From contig JBGSWN010000267.1 of assembly GCA_041752395.1 (NCBI GenBank), positions 1 through 64,000 of the forward strand: a DNA stretch of 64,000 bases, given 5' to 3'. Positions within the stretch are counted from its first letter, which is position 1. Each line of letters opens with the position of its first letter. Below, piece after piece: positions 23,940 to 32,400 of this stretch. A program made the position numbers and the translations under genes. Source of the DNA: UBA6168 sp041752395 (GTDB lineage Bacteria > Bacteroidota > Bacteroidia > Chitinophagales > Saprospiraceae). The notes under the pieces are model-generated. The model did not search any database, was not told where the DNA came from, and worked only from the letters and a program-made list of their open reading frames with translations.

Positions 23940-25328
23940 TCAGTTTACTTTTTCTACCTCGTGTTCCAATATTTCCACCGAAGCTAGATTTGACTTTTCC
24001 CCATTGATTTTTTGCTTCGCAAAATTCCAGAGTTTTCCATAAAAGTCAACCATGTGGATAAAAGGATTTAAAAAATTGATTTTCAAGGTTTTATGCAAAT
24101 AGAATTGCATAAAAGCGAAAGTGATACCATAAGCAGTCAATGTTCCAATGGCAGCACCCATCGCACCCATCTTTGGTATCATCAACCAATTAAGCAGGGC
24201 GGTTAGCGCCAAGCTGAAAAGGGTGTAAAAAAAGTTAACTCTTGGCTTGCCTATCGAGTCCAGCACCGTGCCAAACTGCACGGCGTAAGGTAAAAACAGG
24301 CCAAAAAGAATGGTGATGCGCAGGATATTGGCGGCGTCCGAATAAGTTTTGCCAGCAGTCAGGAGAATAAGCCAGTCGGCTAGAATCAGCACCGCAATAA
24401 TACAGGGTACCATGAACGCCAAAATTGCCCCAACGGCTTTTTCATAAAGTTGCTTGACTGCGCCGTTGCCTTCCTGAAAACGCCTTGAGCTTTGGGGGAA
24501 AAGCATGGATGCCATACTGGCCGTTGGTACGTCTGTCAGGTTGGTGATGCGGATGGCTGCGTCATAAACGGCTACCATCGCTGTACCGCCCAATGACCCT
24601 AATAGCAGCTTGTCCACCGTTTTGTAAAGCTGGGTGCTGATGTTGGTGCCAAAGACGAAAATGCCATATCCCAAAAGTTTTTCTACCCAAGACCAATCAA
24701 TTTTTCGACTGAAAATAGCGTATTTTCTGGCAAACATCCAAGAAACAATGGAGGCCAAAACCGCTGCGACCACTTGCGTTATCGCAAGATGCTCCAGGTT
24801 GATTGGCGATCTTTCAATGAACTGGTATAGTATGAAACCGAAAAGCACACCGCCTTTGACCACGTTTCCCCAGAAAATCCCTTTAAAGTCTAAATTGGCC
24901 TGCTGGATATAATTGCACTGGTAAAATGGGATCAGCGCCACCGTGGTCAGGCAGTAAATCCTGAACAATTTGGTCAAAATAGGTGCATCAAATGTCGCGG
25001 CAGCCAACGGTGAAAGTGCCAAACAAACCAGCACAATCAGCAGCGTCAGAATGACATTCAAAACGATAGAGGCCGTAGTAATTTTGCCTGCCTCCTCTCC
25101 CTGGTTATCAACGGAAAGGAATTTTACCAGCGCATTTTGCAGAAGGCCAATCCGCCCTACTTCTATGACCGAAACGATGCCCAAAAACAACACCCAAACA
25201 CCAAAATCAGCCTGACTAGGTATCGCCCTGTAAAGCAACACCGCTCCGCCGAAGCCGAAAAGCATGGACGCTGCCTTTTCTGACAGGGTATAAAAACCCG
25301 ATTTTAGCCAGTATGAGTTGTTCATCAA
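23940..25328 (-). CDS. Polysaccharide flippase (Wzx/RfbX-type, MATE-MOP superfamily)
   Basis: 462 residues with 12-14 hydrophobic segments in two similar halves. Examples are S-M-L-F-G-F-G-G-A-V-L-L-Y-R near the start and I-P-K-M-G-A-M-G-A-A-I-G-T-L-T-A-Y-G in the second half, the latter a common feature of Wzx proteins. It should move lipid-linked repeat units across the inner membrane for the polymerase at 19031-20506. It follows the copolymerase gene after a 69-base gap that contains an ATTGGGGT word repeat. Confidence 0.87.
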   Translation of the reverse strand: MMNNSYWLKSGFYTLSEKAASMLFGFGGAVLLYRAIPSQADFGVWVLFLGIVSVIEVGRIGLLQNALVKFLSVDNQGEEAGKITTASIVLNVILTLLIVLVCLALSPLAAATFDAPILTKLFRIYCLTTVALIPFYQCNYIQQANLDFKGIFWGNVVKGGVLFGFILYQFIERSPINLEHLAITQVVAAVLASIVSWMFARKYAIFSRKIDWSWVEKLLGYGIFVFGTNISTQLYKTVDKLLLGSLGGTAMVAVYDAAIRITNLTDVPTASMASMLFPQSSRRFQEGNGAVKQLYEKAVGAILAFMVPCIIAVLILADWLILLTAGKTYSDAANILRITILFGLFLPYAVQFGTVLDSIGKPRVNFFYTLFSLALTALLNWLMIPKMGAMGAAIGTLTAYGITFAFMQFYLHKTLKINFLNPFIHMVDFYGKLWNFAKQKINGEKSNLASVEILEHEVEKVN

Positions 25329-25397
25329 AAATGAATGGGAGTCAAGTTGGTATTGGGGTATTGAGTTATTGGGTATTGGGGTGTTGGCAAATGATTT

Positions 25398-27641
25398 TTA
25401 AATGCTCTTTGGGTCAACCATGTTCAGGATACCGCCGAGCATTTTGCCGTTCATGCCCCGCAGGAAGTCAAGCGTATCCTTGTCTTCGTTGCCAATCGGC
25501 GACTCAGCGGACATGACCACAATCGCCTTGTCGGCAAATGGCAGCAGTTCTCTTGCGTCCGAAAACTTGTTCATTGCAGCGGCTTCCATGAAAATGAAAT
25601 CGTATTTTTTACTGTATTGCTCAATCACTTTTTTGAAGTTCTTGCCAGCCAACACCTCCGCTGGGCTTTGGCTTCCGCCTTTGTTGGCTACGATGTCAAT
25701 GCTCTGCAAATTGGAATCATTGGTTCCCGCCGTTTCTGGATTCATCAAATGGCCATAGCCACTTTCCATAGCTTGCCCGTCCTTGACTTTGGGGCCATCG
25801 GTGGTTATTTCGATGAACGATTTTGTCTTGTAACCTGACAAAGTGTTGTTTTTGAAATTGGTGTCAATGATCAAAATCTTTTTATCGTTCAAACTGAGAG
25901 CATAAGCCAACATAACCACGAGAAACGACTTCCCTTCCTGAGGTTTTGGGCTAGTGAACAGGATGCACTTTGCCCCCGAGCCTTCTATAGCAGTTCTGAT
26001 TTTTCGAATATTCTCTTTGAAAACCTCCAATTCTGGCCTTGCTTGGAAGGACAAAAACAAGTTGTTGAGGTTCATGTCACGGACTTTCACCTTGTTCACA
26101 TGGCCTACCAAAGGCAGTTTTGTAATCCGTTGGAATTGAGAAGGCGACTGCAAACTTGAGTCAACAAATGCCAACAAAAACAGGATGATACTGGCAATAG
26201 AACCACCTGCAATACCAGCAAAAACAGCAAAAACAGCCCGATGCTTCGACTCCGCTTGGAAAGGAAACTCCGCAGCCTCAATGATGGTCAATGGGTTTTC
26301 CGAGCCTTCGGTGATGCTTTTTGCAAGCTCGTATTTGTCCCTTGCGGTTGTGTATTCTTTGTCAATTCGGTCTTTCTCCTCTATTAAAGAAGCAAGCTCG
26401 TTGTCGTTGACGGTGAGCAAATTGGCTTTCGATTGAAGCCTGGTAATTTCTCTTTGGTAAGAAGTGTAGGAAGCTTCGGCAAGCTCCAAATCCAGTTGTT
26501 TCTGCACTTTGTCCTGCACCATTTGGATATTTTGATCATCCAATTTGTCCTTGTGTTTGGTACTTACGGGAACTGTTCTTTGGATATTATCTGCTTGTTC
26601 TTTGCGAAGGGATTCAATTTTCTTGTCAATGGCATCCGTATTCCGGCCATTGGCGAACTCTTCCACCCGCTTCACTTGCAGGGCTTTGATTCTCGAATCC
26701 AATTCATTGACATCTCCCCGATAAAGTATCGAGTTGGAAAAATCATCACCAATTCCTCTCCCCAATTTCATTATTTGCTTTTCAAGCGAGGCAATATTTG
26801 CTTTCAAGGCAGGAATTTGGAGTCGGCTTTCTTCCAATTTCAATTCTAGGTCTTTGATATGCGAAACCACGCCTTCCCGCTGGCTGGTTGCGTCCACGAG
26901 ATTGTTCCTTTTCTTGTAGTCGTCAATCAATGTTGTGATGGAATCCGACTCAGCTCTCCGGGCTTCGTATTGCTTGGTAGCAAAATCCAATGTCTTGTTT
27001 TCCTTAGCGGAAAGGTCAGTACCGTGGGCCTCGAAGAATTTTTTCAAAAAGACATCCACAACAAAAAAGGAAAGCTCTGGGTTTTCGGATTCAAACTCGA
27101 CGCTGAGGTAATCGGTCTCCCCGATCCGCTTGATGTCAAGTTTTTTCCAAAGCGACTCAAAATCATAGCCGTAGCCTTCGGCAAGCAGGTTGTTGTAGTG
27201 CTCAGGGCTTGGTTTTGTGTTCAACAAAGAGTCGTTGAAACTGGCCTTGAGCTTGAGTACGGCTTTGTCCCGTTCTGCGTCGGTCATTTCTACTTTCACA
27301 AAATCGGAGGTGCGAAACGGCTTGCCGCTCACCAATTTTTCAGCTTCCACATCGTGGATGAGGAGGGTATCGGTCAGCAGTTTGATGCTGGTCCGGCTCT
27401 TCATCTTTTCGATGAGGCTGTTGAAACTGCTCTCGATTTGAAACTGCTGGATGAACGGGTTGTCCAACTGCAAGCTGACGCCTTTGTAGTCAATGATTCC
27501 GGTAGAAATCACGGCCTTCGATTTGTAGGCGTAGGGCAATCTTCCGATGAGGAGAAAAGTAGAAATGGAAGAAATCAGGATTACAGAAAGCAGGAGCCAT
27601 TTCCGCTTCAATAAAATATTAATCAGGTACCCTAAGTCCAT
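25398..27641 (-). CDS. Polysaccharide copolymerase/BY-kinase-like protein (Wzc family)
   Basis: 747 residues. N-terminal Wzz-type region with a membrane helix (W-L-L-L-S-V-I-L-I-S-S-I-S-T-F-L-L-I) and a long periplasmic coiled coil (about residues 200-440). A second membrane helix (F-A-V-F-A-G-I-A-G-G-S-I-A-S-I-I-L-F-L-L) lies at about 470-490. The cytoplasmic CpsD/CapB-type domain (about 530-747) has Walker A T-S-P-K-P-Q-E-G-K-S and Walker A' I-L-I-I-D-T-N-F. It sets chain length and couples export with Wzx and Wzy. It lacks the tyrosine-rich C-terminal tail of classical BY-kinases, ending in G-G-I-L-N-M-V-D-P-K-S-I, so autophosphorylation control is doubtful. It is the first gene of the operon. 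Confidence 0.88.
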   Translation of the reverse strand: MDLGYLINILLKRKWLLLSVILISSISTFLLIGRLPYAYKSKAVISTGIIDYKGVSLQLDNPFIQQFQIESSFNSLIEKMKSRTSIKLLTDTLLIHDVEAEKLVSGKPFRTSDFVKVEMTDAERDKAVLKLKASFNDSLLNTKPSPEHYNNLLAEGYGYDFESLWKKLDIKRIGETDYLSVEFESENPELSFFVVDVFLKKFFEAHGTDLSAKENKTLDFATKQYEARRAESDSITTLIDDYKKRNNLVDATSQREGVVSHIKDLELKLEESRLQIPALKANIASLEKQIMKLGRGIGDDFSNSILYRGDVNELDSRIKALQVKRVEEFANGRNTDAIDKKIESLRKEQADNIQRTVPVSTKHKDKLDDQNIQMVQDKVQKQLDLELAEASYTSYQREITRLQSKANLLTVNDNELASLIEEKDRIDKEYTTARDKYELAKSITEGSENPLTIIEAAEFPFQAESKHRAVFAVFAGIAGGSIASIILFLLAFVDSSLQSPSQFQRITKLPLVGHVNKVKVRDMNLNNLFLSFQARPELEVFKENIRKIRTAIEGSGAKCILFTSPKPQEGKSFLVVMLAYALSLNDKKILIIDTNFKNNTLSGYKTKSFIEITTDGPKVKDGQAMESGYGHLMNPETAGTNDSNLQSIDIVANKGGSQSPAEVLAGKNFKKVIEQYSKKYDFIFMEAAAMNKFSDARELLPFADKAIVVMSAESPIGNEDKDTLDFLRGMNGKMLGGILNMVDPKSI

Positions 27642-27821
27642 AGTGGTTGTTGTGTAAGTTTTCTCAAAAAAATAACCCAGGGGGATGTGTGTAGCTTATG
27701 ACATTGGCTGTCCAAATTTACTCAAACGCCAAAACTATATGTGTACTAGCCTAATGGAAATAGTGTGGAAGTTAGTCGGTTGGTCTACTCGTTTTTATAG
27801 CCTTTTATGTGAATAGCCGTG

Positions 27822-27852
27822 CAAAGGTAAGTCGAAAATCTTTGAAAGTAAA
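27822..27852 (-). promoter_or_regulatory. Putative promoter of the exopolysaccharide operon, TTTA-N19-TACCTTTG
   Basis: On the minus strand TTTA (27849-27852) and TACCTTTG (27822-27829) are separated by 19 bases, matching the Bacteroidota consensus. It predicts a leader of roughly 180 bases before the copolymerase ATG at 27641. Confidence 0.6.
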
Positions 27853-27901
27853 TAGTTTACGTGCGCTTTGGGGAAATATTTTTTCAAAAAGCCCTAAAAC
27901 G

Positions 27902-27933
27902 TAAAAAAAGCGGCAACCCTCATAGTTGCCGCT
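27902..27933 (-). terminator. Rho-independent terminator downstream of the 277-residue T9SS gene
   Basis: AGCGGCAAC (27909-27917) pairs with GTTGCCGCT (27925-27933) around a 7-base loop. On the minus strand the stem is followed by a run of seven T. It separates the surface-protein genes from the exopolysaccharide operon. Confidence 0.85.
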
Positions 27934-28027
27934 CAATGACAGAGATTATCTTAGCCGAAACCAAAAGTCTTCTCTGTTCTCCCTCTCATTCTCTTGCGTT
28001 TTCAGGGTAAATATTTTTGGTTGAAAC

Positions 28028-28093
28028 CCTAGCATTGGCATCCATTTGTAGCTGGGGCAGTACCCCATCAAACACCTACTTGCCAATGCTAGG
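28028..28093. repeat. Nested palindrome in the 3' region of the 277-residue T9SS gene
   Basis: Outer arms of 13 bases (28028-28040 and 28081-28093) are perfect reverse complements. Between them sits a second hairpin TGGGG-CAGTA-CCCCA (28054-28068). In RNA this would form a three-part stem, a loop carrying a second stem, just after the stop of the T9SS gene and before its terminator. Confidence 0.65.
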
Positions 28094-28113
28094 AATTTAA
28101 ACTTTCGTTCATC

Positions 28114-28947
28114 TTATTGCTTAGAAAAACGGTCGAGGCCAACCTTCCAATCTGAGCCTGCGAGGTACACCCAGTAGCTGCCAGGAGCGAGGTCAGAAAC
28201 CTTCACTTTCTGGACATTTTTGCCAGTTGCGAGACTTGTAGCTGAAGTCAACACTTGTTTGCCAGAGGCATCCACAATGAGGATATTGGCATCGTTGGCA
28301 TCGCCTTTCCAGTCAATTTTCACATTGACATAATCCGTAGCTGGGTTCGGGAAGATGGTGTAACCACCGAGTCCGATTTCTTCTTTTGCGGAAAGTACAG
28401 CATTTGGGTCGCAATTGACCGTTGCACTGCCTTCGATACCTGCATAAGCGTCGCCGCCTGCTCCAAGGATGGTAAGAGTGTTGCCAATATTGGCATTCTG
28501 GCTGTTAGGTGGCATGAACTCATCGCCGAAATTATCCACCAATGTGATGGCGCCATCGCAACCATAAGCGTTTTGGAAGCTGAAAAGTGGAAGTTCTACA
28601 TCTTTCACGTAATCAGGATAAGCAATACCCTGGATATTCAGGCCGAAAGAAATGTAGTCATAATCAGGTGATTCAGAAGGTGAATTGTTGCGGGCGTTGG
28701 CTTCCCAAATCATACCAGTAAGATTGCTTTCAATATCAACTGGGTCGAAATTGTTAGTTGGCACTTTAATAGTCACTTGGCCTGTCCCAGTGATATTTTG
28801 TGGACTAACATAGTTTTCCAACGGAAAAACGGAGACCGTGTAGCGCTCAGTTTCTTGGCTGAAGGAAAGTTTGAATCTTACTTGTGCGACGGAAGCTGAA
28901 GAAAGGAACAGCAGAGCTGCTGCACACAGAGTGTTTACTTTGTTCAT
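28114..28947 (-). CDS. T9SS-secreted protein, paralogue of the giant protein's N-terminal domain
   Basis: 277 residues. A signal peptide ends at A-S-V-A-Q (about residue 21). The domain at about 22-170 aligns by eye with residues about 28-175 of the 2767-residue protein encoded just upstream: Q-V-R-F-K-L / Q-I-D-F-R-I, Y-D-Y-I-S-F-G-L / Y-D-Y-I-S-V-G-L, and F-M-P-P-N-S-Q-N-A-N-I-G-N / F-Y-A-P-N-S-L-N-S-N-P-G-N. The last about 80 residues are a type A sorting domain (I-F-P-N-P-A-T-D-Y-V-N-V...L-A-P-G-S-Y-W-V-Y). It is therefore the shared domain plus a surface sorting tail without the calcium repeats. The function of the shared beta-sandwich-like domain is unknown. It lies downstream of the giant gene on the same strand, with a 507-base gap. 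Confidence 0.82.
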   Translation of the reverse strand: MNKVNTLCAAALLFLSSASVAQVRFKLSFSQETERYTVSVFPLENYVSPQNITGTGQVTIKVPTNNFDPVDIESNLTGMIWEANARNNSPSESPDYDYISFGLNIQGIAYPDYVKDVELPLFSFQNAYGCDGAITLVDNFGDEFMPPNSQNANIGNTLTILGAGGDAYAGIEGSATVNCDPNAVLSAKEEIGLGGYTIFPNPATDYVNVKIDWKGDANDANILIVDASGKQVLTSATSLATGKNVQKVKVSDLAPGSYWVYLAGSDWKVGLDRFSKQ

Positions 28948-29454
28948 TGTTCAAGTTTTTATGTTCTTTTTAAAAAGTGGTTTTACAACCTAGTTTATGC
29001 TTGTGGGAGGAGTAAAAGCCAATTTGCGGGGGAAATTTTTCTTAAAAAAGGAGGGAATCTTCTATAAATCAGTGCCCAAAATTAAGTCTTTATTTTAACT
29101 TATGCAAACTTAATTTGAATTCTTTATTATTAGTCGAAAACCGTGCCGATTTTAAGGTTAATTCAGTGTTTAAACTTAATTTTTTATTGTTAATATTTAA
29201 TAATCAGCAATAGTAAATGCTTGATTTTAAGCTATATTTTTTTTAAAAAAGCAGACGATTTGCTGTCCATTTTACCCATAGGGTTCCAAGTGCATTCAAG
29301 AATAACTTCCGCTATATGAATTGCAGCAAACCGTCCACTTCGTCTTAAACCATTTTTCACCGTTAAATGCAAGGAAACCAATACCAACAATGTTTTGATA
29401 CTGAATTCCCTTGCAGTTAGCGTGAAATTATGGCCCGCTCCTACCCCACCCAGC
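28948..29454. other. AT-rich intergenic region
   Basis: 507 bases between two minus-strand surface-protein genes, with no coding frame I would support. A strongly AT-rich part lies at about 29080-29260. It should contain the promoter of the 277-residue gene and the 3' end of the giant transcript, but I see no clear hairpin terminator or full TAnnTTTG promoter. Confidence 0.5.
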
Positions 29455-32400
29455 TTAAGGAAGCTGCTGGTAGATTATGAAGTTGATTGCGAACGAAGTA
29501 TTGGCCGGGTGCTGTAGTACGTTGAAGAAAATCGGAGTGTCAACGTCGTTGCCAGAGCCCTGGAATATATACTTGCCGTTCATGTCCGTGTCACTCGTCT
29601 TGTAGCCGTGCCCAATAAAGTTGAAGCTGTTATTGGTGTTTTCTGGATCGAGGAAGACATCAAAGAAGATGTGGTCTCTATCTGCTCCACTTCCTTGGTA
29701 CACAATCCTTCCATCCATGTTCGCATCACCTGACCAAAGTGCACGGTAATTGCCCATTATTTTTCGGGCATTTGTGCCGTGGACAACTGTGCTCGGGTTC
29801 GTAAAGTCAACAAACGGTGCGTTGGCTTTGATTCTTGTCACCGTAATAGGTGCAGATGTCATTATTCCAAGGTGGTTACGATGGCGGAGCACTACGTAGT
29901 AGTCTTCCGTTTTCGCTTTGAACAGTACCGGGCTGACCCCGTCTATGTCCACAATATCACCATCTCTTTGAATCAGTGCGGCACGGGTCAACAACCTGCT
30001 GGCCGGGTTCAATTTGCTCCGTAGTTCCAGGAACACCCAGTCAACGATTGCATCAGGGCCGGTCACTGCCAAAACACTTGGCTGAATCGTTTCACCGCCG
30101 CTTCCAAGGTGCACAAATGGCTTTGTACCGTTTGGAGCTGTAAGTCCAGTGTATGGCTCCGTCAAAGGCAAGAGTGGTTTCCCATCAGTGTCAAGGGTGG
30201 TGCGGAGATCATCTTTCATCAAACCAGTTGCTGTAACAAGTGAGCCCTGCAAAAATGCTTTCAGCTTTACGAAAGCAAATGGATCTGGGTCACGGTAGTC
30301 AGGTATTCCATCAAAATCGTTGTCGTCATCCAACAAATTACCATTGCCGTTGGTATCCTCATCAATGGTCAAGATACCATCATTGTCATCGTCCGGATTG
30401 GTTGGGTCAGTTTCCCCTGCATCCAAGTGACCGTTGTGGTTCGCATCTTCGAAGCCATCGCTTAGGCTATCCTCATCTGTATCTGCACTCACTGGGTCAG
30501 TTTCACCTGTGTCAACAGTTCCGTTGTGGTTGGCATCTTCAATGCCGTCAAGTATGCCATCATCATCGGTATCTGTATCAAGTGGGTTAGAATCAATGTC
30601 CGGGTTGTAAACTCCATCGTTGCCAGTTTCCACGTTATCCGTGATACCATCACCGTCAGTGTCGCTGTCAGGATCGAAAGCATCTTTGTCGTCAACGTCA
30701 GCGACACCATCGTTGTCATCATCGGCATCGTCAATGTTTGCAAGGCCATCACCATCAAAGTCGCAAGCACCAACATGGTCGTTTGGCACACAAGGATTGT
30801 CATCAGCAGGGTCATACAATGGGCTGTCCACGGGTGCATTGGCAATGTAGCCGTCCCCATCTGCGTCTTCCCCAGTACAAGCCAAACCATTCGGGTCAGG
30901 GTCGCAAGGATTCGTAGGGTCAGTGCCAGCCTGGCACTCATCCGCATCGGTCAGGCCATCCAAGTCAGAGTCACTTTGTGGGTTGAAATCATCCACATCG
31001 TCAACGTCGTTCACACAATCGTTGTCGTCGTCTGGGTCTTGGCTGTTCACGATGCCGTCTCCGTCGAAGTCGCAGCTACCGAAAGTATTGTTCGGGTCGC
31101 ATTTGTCCATTGGGTTCGTACCGTTCTGGCATTCTACGCCGTCGGCAATTCCGTCAAAGTCACTGTCACTGGCCGTGTTGTAGTCGTTGACATCTTGTGC
31201 GTCTTCCACACAGTCGTTGTCGTCATCTGGGTCAACGCTGTTGACAAGCCCATCGCCGTCGAAGTCACAGCCACCAAATGCAGGATTTGGCACACAGGGG
31301 TTATTGTCGTCTGGGTCGTCTGCACCCGAGAAGCCGTCACCATCGTTGTCAGGATTCTGACAAGCAGCTGAGTTCGGGTCAGGGTCGCAAGCATTGAGCG
31401 GATCGGTACCAGCGGTTGTTTCATCAATATTTGAGATGCCGTCGTTGTCGGTGTCGTTGTTCGGGTTGCAATCGTCTGCATCATTTGCATCGAGTACACC
31501 GTCGTTGTCATCGTCAGGGTCAATACCATTGGCAATGCCATCGTTGTCGCAGTCACAGCTAGCTGTACCGTTGTGCGGGTCGCAAGCATTCAGTGGATCG
31601 GTGCCGTTTTGGCACTCTGCCTTGTCGGAATCACCGTCACCGTCCGAGTCACTCTGTGCATTGTATGGATTCACATCTTGAGTGTCGTTGACGCAGTCAC
31701 CATCATCATCGGCATCCACGCTGTTGATTTGACCATCTTGGTCAAAGTCGCAAGCACCAGATTGATTGCTAGGTATGCAAGGATCGTTTTCGTTCGGATC
31801 GTAAAGCGGATCGTTTGAGCTCAAAGTACCATCGTAGCCATCCCCGTCTGTATCACCTACCACTGTGCAATTTGGGCCAGCAGGCGTTGGGTCACACTGG
31901 TCAAGCGGGTCGGTGCCGTTCAGACACTCTTCGCCATCTGCGTAGCCGTCGTTGTCGCTATCGCTCTGCGTATCGTAATCGTTAGGGTCTTGTGCATCAT
32001 TTACACAGTCGTTGTCGTCGTCAGGGTCAAGGCTGTTGATGAGACCATCCTGGTCAAAGTCACAGACACCTACCGTTACACTTGGGACACAAGAATCTGC
32101 ATCATTCGGGTCGAATGTAGGATTGTCCGAAGTCACATCAGCAAAATAACCGTCACCATCCGCATCCACTAAGCCTTGGCAAAGCGGGCCTACTGGTGCT
32201 GGGTCACAAGGGTTAAGTGCATCTGTACCTGCCTGACATTCCGCCAAATCGGAAATACCATCTTGGTCGGTGTCACTGTTTGGATCGAAAGGATTGGCAT
32301 CAACAGCATCTTCTAGGCAATCGTTGTCGTCGTCAGAATCGAGGTTGTTGATTTGACCGTCGCCATCAAAATCACAGAAGGCCAAAGTGCTGTTCGGGTC

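Larger units (their letters stand above)
27642..28113. other. Intergenic region with operon promoter, terminator and nested palindrome
   Basis: 472 bases without a gene. It holds the putative promoter of the exopolysaccharide operon (27822-27852), the terminator of the 277-residue T9SS gene (27902-27933) and a nested palindrome (28028-28093), listed separately. The first 180 bases form a long leader for the operon. Confidence 0.65.

Noticed and set aside
23866..23940. Palindromic patch between methyltransferase and flippase as an insertion-sequence end
   Set aside because: Only short imperfect palindromes (around GCATGC and TTGGCC/GGCCAA) are present, with no transposase or target duplication; mentioned only as a possible relative of the mqnE-mqnA repeat.
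29455..29760. True dockerin domain at the end of the giant protein
   Set aside because: The loops have D-x-N/D-x-D/N-G but lack the acidic residue at position 12 and the dockerin helix pattern, so only an EF-hand-like resemblance is claimed.
30526..31371. Long plus-strand open frame opposite the giant calcium-repeat gene (and similar ones at 33557-34261, 35041-35505)
   Set aside because: The Asp-rich GAT/GAC codons read as Ile/Val on the other strand and rarely create stops, so long empty frames are expected. No real protein pattern is seen.
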